Shown here piece after piece: positions 1 to 8,608 of a stretch of DNA of 64,000 nucleotides. The first letter of the stretch is position 1. Each line of letters starts with the position of its first letter. The notes under the pieces were generated by a model, which was not told where the DNA came from, made no database searches, and worked only from the letters and a program-made list of their open reading frames with translations. The position numbers and the translations under genes were made by a program. The DNA comes from Pseudooceanicola batsensis HTCC2597 (GTDB lineage Bacteria > Pseudomonadota > Alphaproteobacteria > Rhodobacterales > Rhodobacteraceae). The stretch covers positions 124,001-188,000 of the forward strand of contig NZ_AAMO01000007.1 in the NCBI RefSeq assembly GCF_000152725.1, given 5' to 3'.

Positions 1-78
1 GCCGAACTCGGTCCCGCCGATCTTTGGCGCGATCGGTTGCTTTGCGAACTGGCGAACGGACCAGCGGCCGCTAACTGA
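1..78 (+). CDS. C-terminal end of an unidentified protein (partial)
   Basis: An open frame enters from the left edge and ends at a TGA at 76-78, leaving 25 C-terminal residues. The following acyl-CoA dehydrogenase starts 16 bases later on the same strand, so this is probably the preceding gene of the same operon. The fragment is too short to assign to a family. Confidence 0.5.
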   Translation, partial: AELGPADLWRDRLLCELANGPAAAN

Positions 79-94
79 CAAGGACACTGAACGA

Positions 95-1321
95 ATGGAT
101 TTCAGCGATAGCCCAGAAGAAGCCGCATTCCGCGCCAAAGCGAGCGACTGGCTGGATGCCAACGCGACTCGCCGCGATGGCAGCGAAAAGGCACAGGATC
201 ATTTCATGGCCCGCGATGCCGACGAAGTTGCCCGCGCGCGCGACTGGCAAGCGCGAAAAGCCGAGGCGGGCTGGGCGGGGCTGACATGGCCCCGCGCGTT
301 CGGCGGTCGTGATGCCACCCCGATCGAGCAGGTGATCTGGAATCAGGAGGAAGGACGCTATGCCGTACCGCCCAACGTCTTTCTGATCGGGATTGGGCTG
401 GTCGGGCCTACGGTCATGATTCACGGCACCGATGACCAGAAAACCACATTCCTGCCCCGTGCCCTCACGGGCGAAGACATCTGGTGCCAGCTGTTTTCCG
501 AACCCGCCGCCGGGTCCGATCTGGCCGGTATCCGCACCCGGGCGCGCCGCGAAGGCGACGAATGGGTGATTTCCGGTCAGAAGGTGTGGACCTCGGGGGC
601 ACATTATTCCACCCACGGCATCCTGTTGGCGCGCACAGATCCACAGGTGCCCAAGCACAAGGGGATGACCATGTTCCTTGTGAACATGTCCGACCCGGCC
701 ATCGAAACCCGTCCAATTCGCCAGATTTCGGGCAGCTCCAGCTTCAACGAGGTGTTCATCGACGACCTGCGCGTGGCAGACAGCGCCCGCCTGGGCGGTG
801 AATCCGAAGGGTGGAAGGTGGCGCTGACCACACTCATGAATGAACGGTTCAGCATTTCCGTCGGCCGGGCCAGTGGCGGCGCACGGGCCGAGGAATTGAT
901 CGATCTGGCCACCCGTGTCGAACGGAACGGCCGCCCGGCCTTCGAGGACGGCGAAGTGCGCGCACGCATTGCCGATTTTATCGCACGGCAACGCGGGCTG
1001 GAATTCACCTCCTACCGGGTCATGACATCACTGTCGCGCGGCGATGCGCCGGGTGAAGAGGGCTCGATCGGAAAACTGCTGCTGGGCAAGCTGCGGCAAG
1101 AAATGGGCGCTTTCGGGATGGAACTGGCCGGAACTGCGGCCGGTATATCGGCCAAATCTGGAGATGACGTGGCGCGCTGGCGAAACGAATACCTGACCGC
1201 GCCGGGCAACCGCATTGCCGGGGGATCTGACGAGATCCAGCGCACAATCATCGGAGAACGCATTCTCGGACTGCCGCCTGAAATACGCGTGGATAAGGAT
1301 GTCGCGTTTTCAGAGCTGTGA
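95..1321 (+). CDS. Acyl-CoA dehydrogenase family protein
   Basis: This 408-residue flavoprotein should introduce an alpha,beta double bond into an acyl-CoA and pass electrons to ETF. The N-terminal helical domain is followed by the FAD/substrate motif SEPAAGSDLAG at about residues 135-145 and the middle beta domain with VWTSGA. The C-terminal helical domain ends in AGGSDEIQR. The MCAD-type Glu position before GGT/GGS is Ala-Gly here, so the base is more likely Glu250 in the LMNERF segment, as in isovaleryl- and long-chain dehydrogenases; this is inferred from motif alignment. It lies upstream of a TAXI-TRAP transporter on the same strand. The substrate is unknown. Confidence 0.9.
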   Translation: MDFSDSPEEAAFRAKASDWLDANATRRDGSEKAQDHFMARDADEVARARDWQARKAEAGWAGLTWPRAFGGRDATPIEQVIWNQEEGRYAVPPNVFLIGIGLVGPTVMIHGTDDQKTTFLPRALTGEDIWCQLFSEPAAGSDLAGIRTRARREGDEWVISGQKVWTSGAHYSTHGILLARTDPQVPKHKGMTMFLVNMSDPAIETRPIRQISGSSSFNEVFIDDLRVADSARLGGESEGWKVALTTLMNERFSISVGRASGGARAEELIDLATRVERNGRPAFEDGEVRARIADFIARQRGLEFTSYRVMTSLSRGDAPGEEGSIGKLLLGKLRQEMGAFGMELAGTAAGISAKSGDDVARWRNEYLTAPGNRIAGGSDEIQRTIIGERILGLPPEIRVDKDVAFSEL

Positions 1322-1370
1322 TCCGAAGGGGAGACGTCCGGGACCAACGACCAACAAGGAGGAGAAAACC

Positions 1371-2516
1371 ATGAAGTTCAAGATAACTGGTATCGCTGCC
1401 GCATGTCTGGCAATTGCGACCTCGGCGGGCGCACAAGACATCGATCTGCCTGACGTGATCGCGTGGTCGGCCTATGACACGGGATCGGCCGGTCATGCCC
1501 ATTCCATTGCCATCGGCAACATGATGCGCAGCAATTACGGATCGACGGTCCGCGTGCTTCCGGGACGGAACGATGTCTCGCGCATGACGCCTCTCAAGAA
1601 CGGGACGGTCGATTACTGCCTGTGCGGTATCGCCTCCTATTTCGCGGCCGAAGGGGTTTTCCTTTTTGCTGCGCCTGAATGGGGGCCGCAGCCGATCCGG
1701 GCAGTTCTTCAGGCCGTTGGCAACTACGGACTGGGTGTCGCTGTCGCCGCCGATGCGAGCATCGACACGATCGCAGATCTCAAGGGGAAACGGGTCGCTC
1801 GCGCCGTCAGCTCTCCCGCGATTGACAACAACATGGAAGGTCTTCTGGCCTTTGCCGACCTGACATGGGACGACGTGGAGGCGGTGGAATTTTCGGGCTA
1901 TGTGAACTCTCTCAAGGGCATTCTGGAAGATCGTGTCGATGCGGCCTTTGCTCTGACGACGACCACTGTGAACTACCAGATCGAGTCGAGCCCACGCGGC
2001 CTCAAATGGCTTGAAACACCTGCGGACCAAAGCGAAGCCTGGGCCCGCTACACCAGCGTGACGCCCTTTGTCACACCGCACATGGTGTCGGTGGGGCCAA
2101 CCATCGACCCCGACTCTCCCCTGCCCATGGCGCTGTACCCCTATCCGATCCTTGTCACTGAAACCGATCAGGATAGCACCGAAGTTCGCAACATCGTCGC
2201 CGCGCTTGACGAGGGGTTCGACGACTACAAGGATGCCGCCCCCGGTGCCAATGCATATGCGATTGACCGCCAGATCCTTTCCTGGGTGATGCCATGGAGC
2301 GATGGCAGCGTGGCCTACTTCAAGGGAAAGGGTCTTTGGACACCAGAGGCCCAGGCAAATCAGGACAAACTGGTGAATCGGCAAGACGTCCTCGCCCAGG
2401 CTTGGAGCGGATTTGTCGCCGACGCACCTGACGGTGAAGAAGAATTTACCGCTGCATGGATGAAAGCCCGCGCTCAGGCACTGGAAGAAGCCGGCCACGA
2501 GGTCTTTTTCCGCTGA
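1371..2516 (+). CDS. TAXI family TRAP transporter solute-binding protein
   Basis: This 381-residue periplasmic receptor belongs to the TAXI branch of TRAP transporters. I chose the ATG at 1371 because a strong AAGGAGGAG ribosome-binding site precedes it. It begins a typical signal peptide, with a hydrophobic core and a likely cleavage after Ala-Gly-Ala near residue 21. The mature part carries the family feature of a GSAGHAHSIAIGNMM ligand loop near its N terminus and ISDLKGKRV-like segments (IADLKGKRVA). The next gene encodes a fused TRAP permease, so the two form one uptake system. The ligand is probably a carboxylic acid, given the surrounding CoA genes (inference). Confidence 0.9.
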   Translation: MKFKITGIAAACLAIATSAGAQDIDLPDVIAWSAYDTGSAGHAHSIAIGNMMRSNYGSTVRVLPGRNDVSRMTPLKNGTVDYCLCGIASYFAAEGVFLFAAPEWGPQPIRAVLQAVGNYGLGVAVAADASIDTIADLKGKRVARAVSSPAIDNNMEGLLAFADLTWDDVEAVEFSGYVNSLKGILEDRVDAAFALTTTTVNYQIESSPRGLKWLETPADQSEAWARYTSVTPFVTPHMVSVGPTIDPDSPLPMALYPYPILVTETDQDSTEVRNIVAALDEGFDDYKDAAPGANAYAIDRQILSWVMPWSDGSVAYFKGKGLWTPEAQANQDKLVNRQDVLAQAWSGFVADAPDGEEEFTAAWMKARAQALEEAGHEVFFR

Positions 2517-2584
2517 TGCGACGCGGCGCGGCGTCCAGCGGGCGTCGCGCAATAAACAACGCAGCACACAACAGGAATACGGGC

Positions 2585-4555
2585 ATGTCACAAGTAACAC
2601 AGGACGCGCCGGCGCAACCGGCCGGCATGGGCACCCTGCCCGCATTTGTGCGCTGGTTGCTCGTCGCCTCAGCGGTGCTTTTGACCGCGGCCTCGGTCAA
2701 CCATCTCTTCAATCTGGGGTTCTTCATGAACATCCGGTTGCTTGAGATTCACTACCTGTACGTGATGCTCTTGCTGACGCTGCCGTTGGTGTTCCTTGTC
2801 TTCCCTTGCTCAAAGTCAGACCCCTACGGATCGACGCGGTGGTGGGATTACTTTCTGGCGCTGCTGGCTCTGATCACCTGCGCTTTCTTTGCCTACTACG
2901 GGCGCAGCGTGGTGAACAAAGGGTGGGATTTCGCCGCGCCCCTTCATGCCGTAATCGCCAGCTTCGCCTTCTGGTTCCTGCTGCTCGTCGCGGCGCGGCG
3001 CACCGGCGGCTGGATGCTCTTCGGCGTAATCCTGGTGTTTTCCATTTACCCCATGGTGGCCAGCTATGCCCCCGGACCCATCCAGGGCTTCCAGCGCACG
3101 CCCGTCGAGACGGCAATCTTCCACGCGATGAGCGGCGAAAGCGTGCTGGGAATACCGATGCGCAGCTTTGTTAATCTGGTCGTGGGGTTCATGATTTTCG
3201 GGGTCGCAATGCAACATACCGGCGCGGGTCCGTTCTTTATCGACATCGCCTTTGCCGCGCTCGGACATGTCCGCGGCGGGCCGGCCAAGGTGGGCGTTCT
3301 GACCAGCGGCCTGACAGGTTCGATGAGCGGTAGCGTCATCACCAATGTGCTGACAACCGGCTCGATTACCATTCCGGCCATGAAGAAGGTGGGGTTCAGG
3401 CCCAATTATGCGGCAGGGATCGAAGCGGCGGCCTCGACGGGGGCGGTGCTGATGCCCCCTATCATGGGCGCCACCGCCTTTGTCATGGCAACGTTCCTGG
3501 CGACGGACTACACCAACATCGTGATTGCGGCGGTTCTGCCATCGCTGTTCTACTTCTTCGGCCTGTTTGCACAGATCGACGGGTATTCAGCGCGTAACAG
3601 CCTCAAAGGCGTTCCGCGCGCGGATCTTCCCAGGATCGGCCGGGTGTTGCGCGAAGGCTGGTACTTTCTCGCGGTCTTCGGGCTTCTGATCTGGATGCTG
3701 CTCTACCTCAAGCGCGAGGCCATCGCCCCGTTCTATGCGACCGCGTTGCTACTGATCCTGAACCAGCTTCTGTCCAAGTCACGCTGGGGCCGGAAGGAGC
3801 TGATGAACTTCCTGATCGCCACGGGACGGTTGTTCGTCGAACTGGTGGCTATCCTCGCGGCGGTCGGGCTGATCGTCGGCGGACTGGCGGTAACCGGGAT
3901 GTCCGGGACGATTTCCAACGATCTGTTGTTCATCGCGGGCGGCAACACCTTTCTTCTGCTGCTTCTGGGGGCCATGACCAGTTTCATCCTTGGAATGGGT
4001 ATGACCGTGACCGCCGCCTACGTGATTCTTGCGGTTTCGCTGGCACCTGCCCTGATCGCCGGCGGGCTGGATCCCATCGGCGTCCACTTGTTCATACTTT
4101 ACTGGAGCATGTTAAGTTATATCACGCCCCCCGTTGCGCTGGCGGCTTTTGCTGCGGCGGCCATTGCCCAGGCCAAACCCTTCGCGTCAGCCTTCGAAGC
4201 GATGAAACTTGGCACAATCATCTACATCATCCCGTTCTTCTTCGTCCTCGACCCGGCGTTCACCCTGCAGGCCGGTCCGCTCGAAAGCCTGCTCACGGTC
4301 CTGCGCGCCAGTATCGGCATTCTGTTGATCTGCGCCGGTATCCAGGGGTATCTGCTGGGCGTCGGGAGGATCGGCTCCGGCTTGATGGGTACAATTGCTC
4401 GGATTTTGCTCGGCGTCTCCGGACTGGTCTTCGCCCTGCCATCGCATGCGAGTCTGGCCATTCCGATCCTTGCTGCGGTGGGGACAGGTATCGGGTTGGC
4501 GGCACTGGCAATCGCGCTGGTGATGTTCTCGAACACGCAGGAGCCCGCAAGATGA
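2585..4555 (+). CDS. TRAP transporter fused 4TM/12TM permease
   Basis: This 656-residue inner-membrane protein joins the small (DctQ-like) and large (DctM-like) TRAP subunits. About four hydrophobic segments come first, followed by a long DctM-type domain with SGLTGSMSGSVITNVLTTG and TAAYVILAVSLAPALI stretches. Fused permeases of this kind normally pair with TAXI receptors, and the receptor gene is directly upstream. The start is set at the ATG at 2585; an in-frame extension further upstream would overlap the receptor gene and has no hydrophobic content. The stop overlaps the start of the thioesterase gene in an ATGA arrangement, suggesting translational coupling. Confidence 0.92.
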   Translation: MSQVTQDAPAQPAGMGTLPAFVRWLLVASAVLLTAASVNHLFNLGFFMNIRLLEIHYLYVMLLLTLPLVFLVFPCSKSDPYGSTRWWDYFLALLALITCAFFAYYGRSVVNKGWDFAAPLHAVIASFAFWFLLLVAARRTGGWMLFGVILVFSIYPMVASYAPGPIQGFQRTPVETAIFHAMSGESVLGIPMRSFVNLVVGFMIFGVAMQHTGAGPFFIDIAFAALGHVRGGPAKVGVLTSGLTGSMSGSVITNVLTTGSITIPAMKKVGFRPNYAAGIEAAASTGAVLMPPIMGATAFVMATFLATDYTNIVIAAVLPSLFYFFGLFAQIDGYSARNSLKGVPRADLPRIGRVLREGWYFLAVFGLLIWMLLYLKREAIAPFYATALLLILNQLLSKSRWGRKELMNFLIATGRLFVELVAILAAVGLIVGGLAVTGMSGTISNDLLFIAGGNTFLLLLLGAMTSFILGMGMTVTAAYVILAVSLAPALIAGGLDPIGVHLFILYWSMLSYITPPVALAAFAAAAIAQAKPFASAFEAMKLGTIIYIIPFFFVLDPAFTLQAGPLESLLTVLRASIGILLICAGIQGYLLGVGRIGSGLMGTIARILLGVSGLVFALPSHASLAIPILAAVGTGIGLAALAIALVMFSNTQEPAR

Positions 4556-4965
4556 GTGCGCAGGACGGCAGACCAGAGATACCCGCCCCGTTCAACGCCA
4601 TGCTGGGTGTGCGCTTTGTATCGTGGTTCGACGGCAAGGCCGAACTGGAATTGCCGATCGTCCGCGATCACCTGAACGGCGCTTTTGCGGTGCATGGCGG
4701 TGTTTTCGCGACAATGCTGGACAACGCGGTCACCTTTTGCGCGGCCTACGCCGGGGAAGACCGCCCGGGCCATCGTTGCCTTACACTTTCGCTCACCACC
4801 AGTTTTGTCGGTCCGGCGGTCGAAGGCGACACGCTGACGGCCCGCGCCCGCGTGGCGGGGGGCGGCCGCAAACTGGTTTTTGCCCAAGGCGAGATCTTCA
4901 ATCAGGACGGCGTCCGCCTGGCGCATGGCGATGCGGTGATCAAGCGGCTCACCGCGCCGACGTGA
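4552..4965 (+). CDS. PaaI-type hotdog thioesterase
   Basis: This 137-residue single hotdog-fold protein carries the PaaI-family core HGGVFATMLDNAV at about residues 44-56, where the Asp is usually the catalytic or hydrogen-bonding residue. Members hydrolyse aryl- or acyl-CoA thioesters, often to rescue CoA trapped in dead-end products. It overlaps the TRAP permease by 4 bases. It precedes an SDR and a DUF35/thiolase-like pair, so it probably works on intermediates of the same pathway. The exact substrate cannot be read from the sequence. Confidence 0.85.
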   Translation: MSAQDGRPEIPAPFNAMLGVRFVSWFDGKAELELPIVRDHLNGAFAVHGGVFATMLDNAVTFCAAYAGEDRPGHRCLTLSLTTSFVGPAVEGDTLTARARVAGGGRKLVFAQGEIFNQDGVRLAHGDAVIKRLTAPT

Positions 4966-5025
4966 CATCCTGCGTCAGCCAGCTGCGAATACATAGCAAC
5001 AGATCAAAGAACTGAGGAGACAGAT

Positions 5026-5802
5026 ATGATCAACCCGATGGCATTGGAAGATCAGGTGGTTATCGTCACAGGCGCCGGACAGGGTATCGGCCGTGGCGTG
5101 GCGGCGCTGGCGGCAGAGCTGGGTGCAAAGGTCGTGGTGAACGACCTGAACGCAGACGGCGTCAAGGAAACCGCCGAACAGATCGGTGGCAACGCCCGCG
5201 CCATCGTCGGGAATGTGGCCGACCCGGACTTTCCCGAGGAACTGGTGAAATTCGCCCTCGACGAATTTGGCGACATCAATGGGCTTGTCAACAATGCGGG
5301 CATCGTCCGCGCAGCGATGATCCACAAGATGGACCGGGCCACGTGGCAGCAGGTCATCGACGTGAACCTCACCGGGGTCTTTGCCTGCCTTCAGGCTGTC
5401 GGCACCTATTACAGGGATCAGGCCGAAAAAGACTCGGAGAGCGCTGCGCGCCGCGCCATCGTGAACATCTCGTCCGATGCCGGGCGTCGCGGCACCATCG
5501 GCCAGATCAATTACGGCGCGGCAAAATCCGGGGTTCTGGGCCTGACGATGAGCGCCGCTCGTGAATGGGGCCGTTACGGGATCAACGTCAATTCGGTCTG
5601 TTTCGGAATGGTGGAGACACCGATGACCGAAACCATCCGCTCCGACAAGTTCGTCGACAAGTACATGGCGCAGATCCCGATGGGCCGGATGAGCACCCCG
5701 GGCGAGGTCGCGCAGCCCGTCTGTTTCCTGCTGTCCGAGGCAGCATCCTATATCACCGGCCAGCACCTGAGCGTGAACGGCGGGTTCCACATCGGGTTCT
5801 GA
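5026..5802 (+). CDS. SDR family oxidoreductase (3-hydroxyacyl-CoA dehydrogenase-like)
   Basis: This 258-residue classical short-chain dehydrogenase has a Rossmann nucleotide motif TGAGQGIG near residue 15, an NNAG motif near 90, a catalytic Ser in NISSDAG, and YGAAK for the Tyr-Lys pair. A TGAGGAGA ribosome-binding site lies 6-7 bases before the ATG at 5026. The context (dehydrogenase, thioesterase, thiolase-like protein) suggests oxidation of a hydroxyacyl-CoA to a ketoacyl-CoA, but this is inference; FabG-like reductases share the same motifs. It is followed one base later by the DUF35 gene. Confidence 0.88.
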   Translation: MINPMALEDQVVIVTGAGQGIGRGVAALAAELGAKVVVNDLNADGVKETAEQIGGNARAIVGNVADPDFPEELVKFALDEFGDINGLVNNAGIVRAAMIHKMDRATWQQVIDVNLTGVFACLQAVGTYYRDQAEKDSESAARRAIVNISSDAGRRGTIGQINYGAAKSGVLGLTMSAAREWGRYGINVNSVCFGMVETPMTETIRSDKFVDKYMAQIPMGRMSTPGEVAQPVCFLLSEAASYITGQHLSVNGGFHIGF

Positions 5803-5803
5803 G

Positions 5804-6199
5804 ATGCCCGGCGTTGAAAAAGGCCCCGGGCCGGATGCCGTCTTTGCCGCGAAACTGGCCGAGGGCACCTTCGAAATTCAGAAATGCGGCGGCTGCGGCA
5901 CCCATGTTTTTCATCCGCGCGTGATCTGCCCGGCTTGCGGAGGCGCAGACCTGGGATGGGTCACGCCCACCGGCAGAGGCACTGTCTATGCGCGTACAGT
6001 CGTGCGCCGCAAGCCGGAAAGAGGCGGTGACTACAATGTGGTTCTGGTGGACCTGGAGGAAGGCGTGCGCATGATGTCGCGCATCGACGGCATCGCGCAC
6101 GACAGGATCGTTGCCGGTCTGAAGGTCACCGCTTCGGTCGGCGAAGGCGCGGAGGGTGAACCCGCCGTGGTCTTCCTTCCCGAAGGAGGTGCGCAATGA
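5804..6199 (+). CDS. Zn-ribbon/OB-fold (DUF35) protein, partner of thiolase-like protein
   Basis: This 131-residue protein has an N-terminal rubredoxin-like zinc ribbon, with two cysteine pairs in CGGCG and CPACG at roughly residues 28-50. An OB fold follows, with VVRRKPERGGDYNVVLVDLEEG. DUF35 proteins bind thiolase-like partners and are needed for their activity, for example ChsH2 with Ltp2 in steroid side-chain degradation (established for those families). Its stop overlaps the start of the thiolase-like gene by 4 bases, consistent with a stoichiometric complex. A second such protein lies at 36675-37067, and the two share most of the RRKPERGGDYN segment. Confidence 0.88.
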   Translation: MPGVEKGPGPDAVFAAKLAEGTFEIQKCGGCGTHVFHPRVICPACGGADLGWVTPTGRGTVYARTVVRRKPERGGDYNVVLVDLEEGVRMMSRIDGIAHDRIVAGLKVTASVGEGAEGEPAVVFLPEGGAQ

Positions 6200-7341
6200 G
6201 TTTGCGGGGAAAAGCCGCCATTGTCGGTGCCGCCTTGGCGGGCTGTGGCGAGGCCCATGGCAAAAGCGCGATGGAGATTACAATCGAGGCCGTGCATGGC
6301 GCACTGGCCGACGCGGGGATTGCGCTTGGCGAAGTCGACGCCATCGCCACCTGCCAGCCGCTGGACATGCTGTCCGGGCTGACCCTGGCGCAGGAACTTG
6401 GGTTGAGCCCCAAGTTCACGATGAACAACCGCATCGGCGGTTCGTCGTTCCTGTCGCATACGCTATGGGCTGCGATGCTGCTCGAATTGCGGCTCGCGGA
6501 TACCGTGCTGATCTGCTACGGATCGAACCAACGCACCGCGTCCGGCAAGCTGATGACCTCGCTGGGTCTACCGACCTACGAAGCGCCTTACCGGCCGTTG
6601 TTCCCCCTTTCCTCCTATGCGCTAGCCGCGGACCGTCACATGACGCAGTTCGGCACCACGCGCGAACAGCTCGCCGACGTGGCGGTGGCGACCCGCGCCT
6701 GGGCCCAAAAGAACCCCGAAGCCTTCCTGCGCGATCCACTGAAGCGCGAAGATGTCATTGCGTCGCGGCTGGTTTCAGACCCGCTGCGGGTGCGCGACTG
6801 TTGCCTGGTCACCGATGGCGGCGGCGCCATCGTGATGCGGCGGGCCGAGACGGCCAAGGATCATCCCAATCCCCCGGTGTATCTGCTGGGCGGCGGCGAG
6901 GGCACGACGCACCGCGACATCTCCGAAATGGCAGATCTGACCGTGACCGGCGCCGTGCAATCGGGTCAAACGGCGATGGACATGGCTGGCGTCAGGCCCG
7001 CGGAGATCGACGTGGTCCAGCTCTACGACGCGTTCACCATCAACGTGATCCTGTTTCTTGAGGATCTGGGCTTTTGCAGGAAAGGCGAAGGCGGTGCGTT
7101 CGTCGCAGATGGCGGCATCGCGCCCGGCGGTCACCTGCCGGTCAATACCAACGGTGGCGGCCTGTCCTGCGTGCATCCCGGGATGTATGGCATCTTCACG
7201 CTGGTCGAAGCGGTGCGGCAATTGCGCGGCGACGCGGGAGCCCGCCAGATCGGCGGTGCCGAACTGGCCCTGGCCCACGGCAATGGCGGCGTCCTTTCCA
7301 GCCAGGTGACGAATATCCTGGGCACCGAAGCCACGCTCTGA
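6196..7341 (+). CDS. Thiolase-like protein lacking the nucleophilic Cys (possible retro-aldol lyase)
   Basis: This 381-residue protein has the thiolase fold but not the normal active-site cysteine: the nucleophile loop reads NNRIGGSSFLSH. It keeps VVQLYDAFTINV and the glycine-rich NTNGGGLSCVHPGMYGI near the C terminus. These tyrosines resemble those reported as important in Ltp2-type aldolases of steroid side-chain degradation. I therefore read it as an SCP-x/Ltp2-like enzyme, perhaps a CoA-dependent retro-aldolase, rather than a beta-ketothiolase (inference). It overlaps its DUF35 partner and is the last gene of the rightward operon before the hairpin at 7362. Confidence 0.82.
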   Translation: MSLRGKAAIVGAALAGCGEAHGKSAMEITIEAVHGALADAGIALGEVDAIATCQPLDMLSGLTLAQELGLSPKFTMNNRIGGSSFLSHTLWAAMLLELRLADTVLICYGSNQRTASGKLMTSLGLPTYEAPYRPLFPLSSYALAADRHMTQFGTTREQLADVAVATRAWAQKNPEAFLRDPLKREDVIASRLVSDPLRVRDCCLVTDGGGAIVMRRAETAKDHPNPPVYLLGGGEGTTHRDISEMADLTVTGAVQSGQTAMDMAGVRPAEIDVVQLYDAFTINVILFLEDLGFCRKGEGGAFVADGGIAPGGHLPVNTNGGGLSCVHPGMYGIFTLVEAVRQLRGDAGARQIGGAELALAHGNGGVLSSQVTNILGTEATL

Positions 7342-7361
7342 CCGGAAGATCGGAACAGAAC

Positions 7362-7391
7362 AAAGCGGCCCTTCCCGCGAAGGGCCGCTTT
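7362..7391. terminator. Bidirectional intrinsic terminator
   Basis: A perfect 12-bp inverted repeat, AAAGCGGCCCTT and its complement, encloses a 6-base CCCGCG loop. It begins with A residues and ends with T residues, so it can serve both converging genes: the thiolase-like gene ending at 7341 and the TRAP receptor gene ending at 7412. Confidence 0.85.
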
Positions 7392-7411
7392 GCGTTCAGG
7401 CCGGAAACAGA

Positions 7412-8542
7412 TCAGTCCGGGTAGGTTGCCAGGTCGATCTTGGAATAGATTTCCTGACGCAGAAGATCGGCGTAAGGCTGATGATTGTCCCGGATCGGGT
7501 GCAGCGGCCGGACCAGGCCGTTCCATTTCTCGATCAGTTCCCGGTACTTCGCAATCAGCGCCTCGGGCTCCTCGATGCCGCGTTCCTCGCGTGAAATGCG
7601 CGCGATCTCCTCAAGATCGGCGGTCCGAAAACCCATGAGATCCTGAAGAAACTCCGGCGAGGGCTCGTGGACCTCCAAACCAAGCTCGCTCGCCTCTTTC
7701 AGCACGTCCAGATCGTCGGTTTCGTAGTACACCTCGGTCTGCGCCACGGCTTCGGGGATTTTTTTGACGAATTGCTCGCGTTGCTCCGGCGAAAGCGAGG
7801 CCCAGAACTTCGGGCCGACGGCAAAGATCGAACCGGAATGATAGGTGCCCAGCGGCAGTTCCGTCAGGTGCTTTGCAACCTCGATCAGGCTATGCCCCTT
7901 GAGCGCCCCGATCGGCTGCACCGCGGCGGTCACGACACCGTGGCTCATCGTATCGTACATCTCGCTCGAAGGCACATTCACCGGCTCCGCCCCCAGGCGC
8001 GTCGCCCAGCGGTCCCAGACCGACCCGCCGGTGCGCAGCTTGACGCCCTGCATGTCTGCGATGTCGATGATCGGCTTGGTGGTCAGCAGTACATAGGGTG
8101 CCGTGCTGATCCCGCTCAGCGCCACCATGCCGTTCTTGGCGAACTCGTCCTTGCAGGGCTGACAGTGCAGCATCACGAATTCGCTGGTCGCGCCGGCCAT
8201 CGCATAGTGGTCTTCACCGAGAAGCGCGAGATCGGCAACCAGCTGCGCGTAGGGCATTTCCGACCGGAAATAGGTAAAGGCCAGCAGGCCGACATCGGCA
8301 ACACCATCGCGCAGGCCGGACAGTGTCGGCTTGGGCCCAAGCAGGGCGCCGCCAGAAAAAAGCTTGAAGTCGAAAGCGCCTGGAAACTCGCCCTCGGTCA
8401 TCTCGGCATAGGCAGCCTGGCCGCGCGATGTCGCATGATTGGGCGAGGTCCAGTTGGTTATCGTCACCCGCTTTTCGGCCAAGGCCGGTGTCGCCGCAAG
8501 AACGGCTGTCGCCAGCACGGCCAGCGTATTGGTCAGTCTCAT
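7412..8542 (-). CDS. dctP: TRAP transporter substrate-binding protein (DctP family)
   Basis: This 376-residue periplasmic receptor starts with a signal peptide (hydrophobic core, likely cut after ALA near residue 22). The mature protein shows the DctP pattern, including KLRTGGSVWDRWATRLGAEP and PSSEMYDTMSHGVV, the region that supplies the conserved Arg-to-carboxylate contact in this family. It is the last gene of a leftward operon and lies directly downstream of the DctM gene, with DctQ before that, giving a complete three-part TRAP system for a carboxylate. The ligand is unknown. Confidence 0.9.
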   Translation of the reverse strand: MRLTNTLAVLATAVLAATPALAEKRVTITNWTSPNHATSRGQAAYAEMTEGEFPGAFDFKLFSGGALLGPKPTLSGLRDGVADVGLLAFTYFRSEMPYAQLVADLALLGEDHYAMAGATSEFVMLHCQPCKDEFAKNGMVALSGISTAPYVLLTTKPIIDIADMQGVKLRTGGSVWDRWATRLGAEPVNVPSSEMYDTMSHGVVTAAVQPIGALKGHSLIEVAKHLTELPLGTYHSGSIFAVGPKFWASLSPEQREQFVKKIPEAVAQTEVYYETDDLDVLKEASELGLEVHEPSPEFLQDLMGFRTADLEEIARISREERGIEEPEALIAKYRELIEKWNGLVRPLHPIRDNHQPYADLLRQEIYSKIDLATYPD

Positions 8543-8608
8543 GTGGTCTCCTCCTCTGTTTCGAAGTCCCGCTGTGGCGCGGAACTCACCTCGGCCGGGA
8601 TGGCCGTT

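Noticed and set aside
1248-2645. A 465-codon open frame on the minus strand across the TAXI receptor gene
   Set aside because: It has no recognisable domain and lies antisense to a clear receptor with a signal peptide and ribosome-binding site. Long antisense frames are expected in GC-rich DNA.
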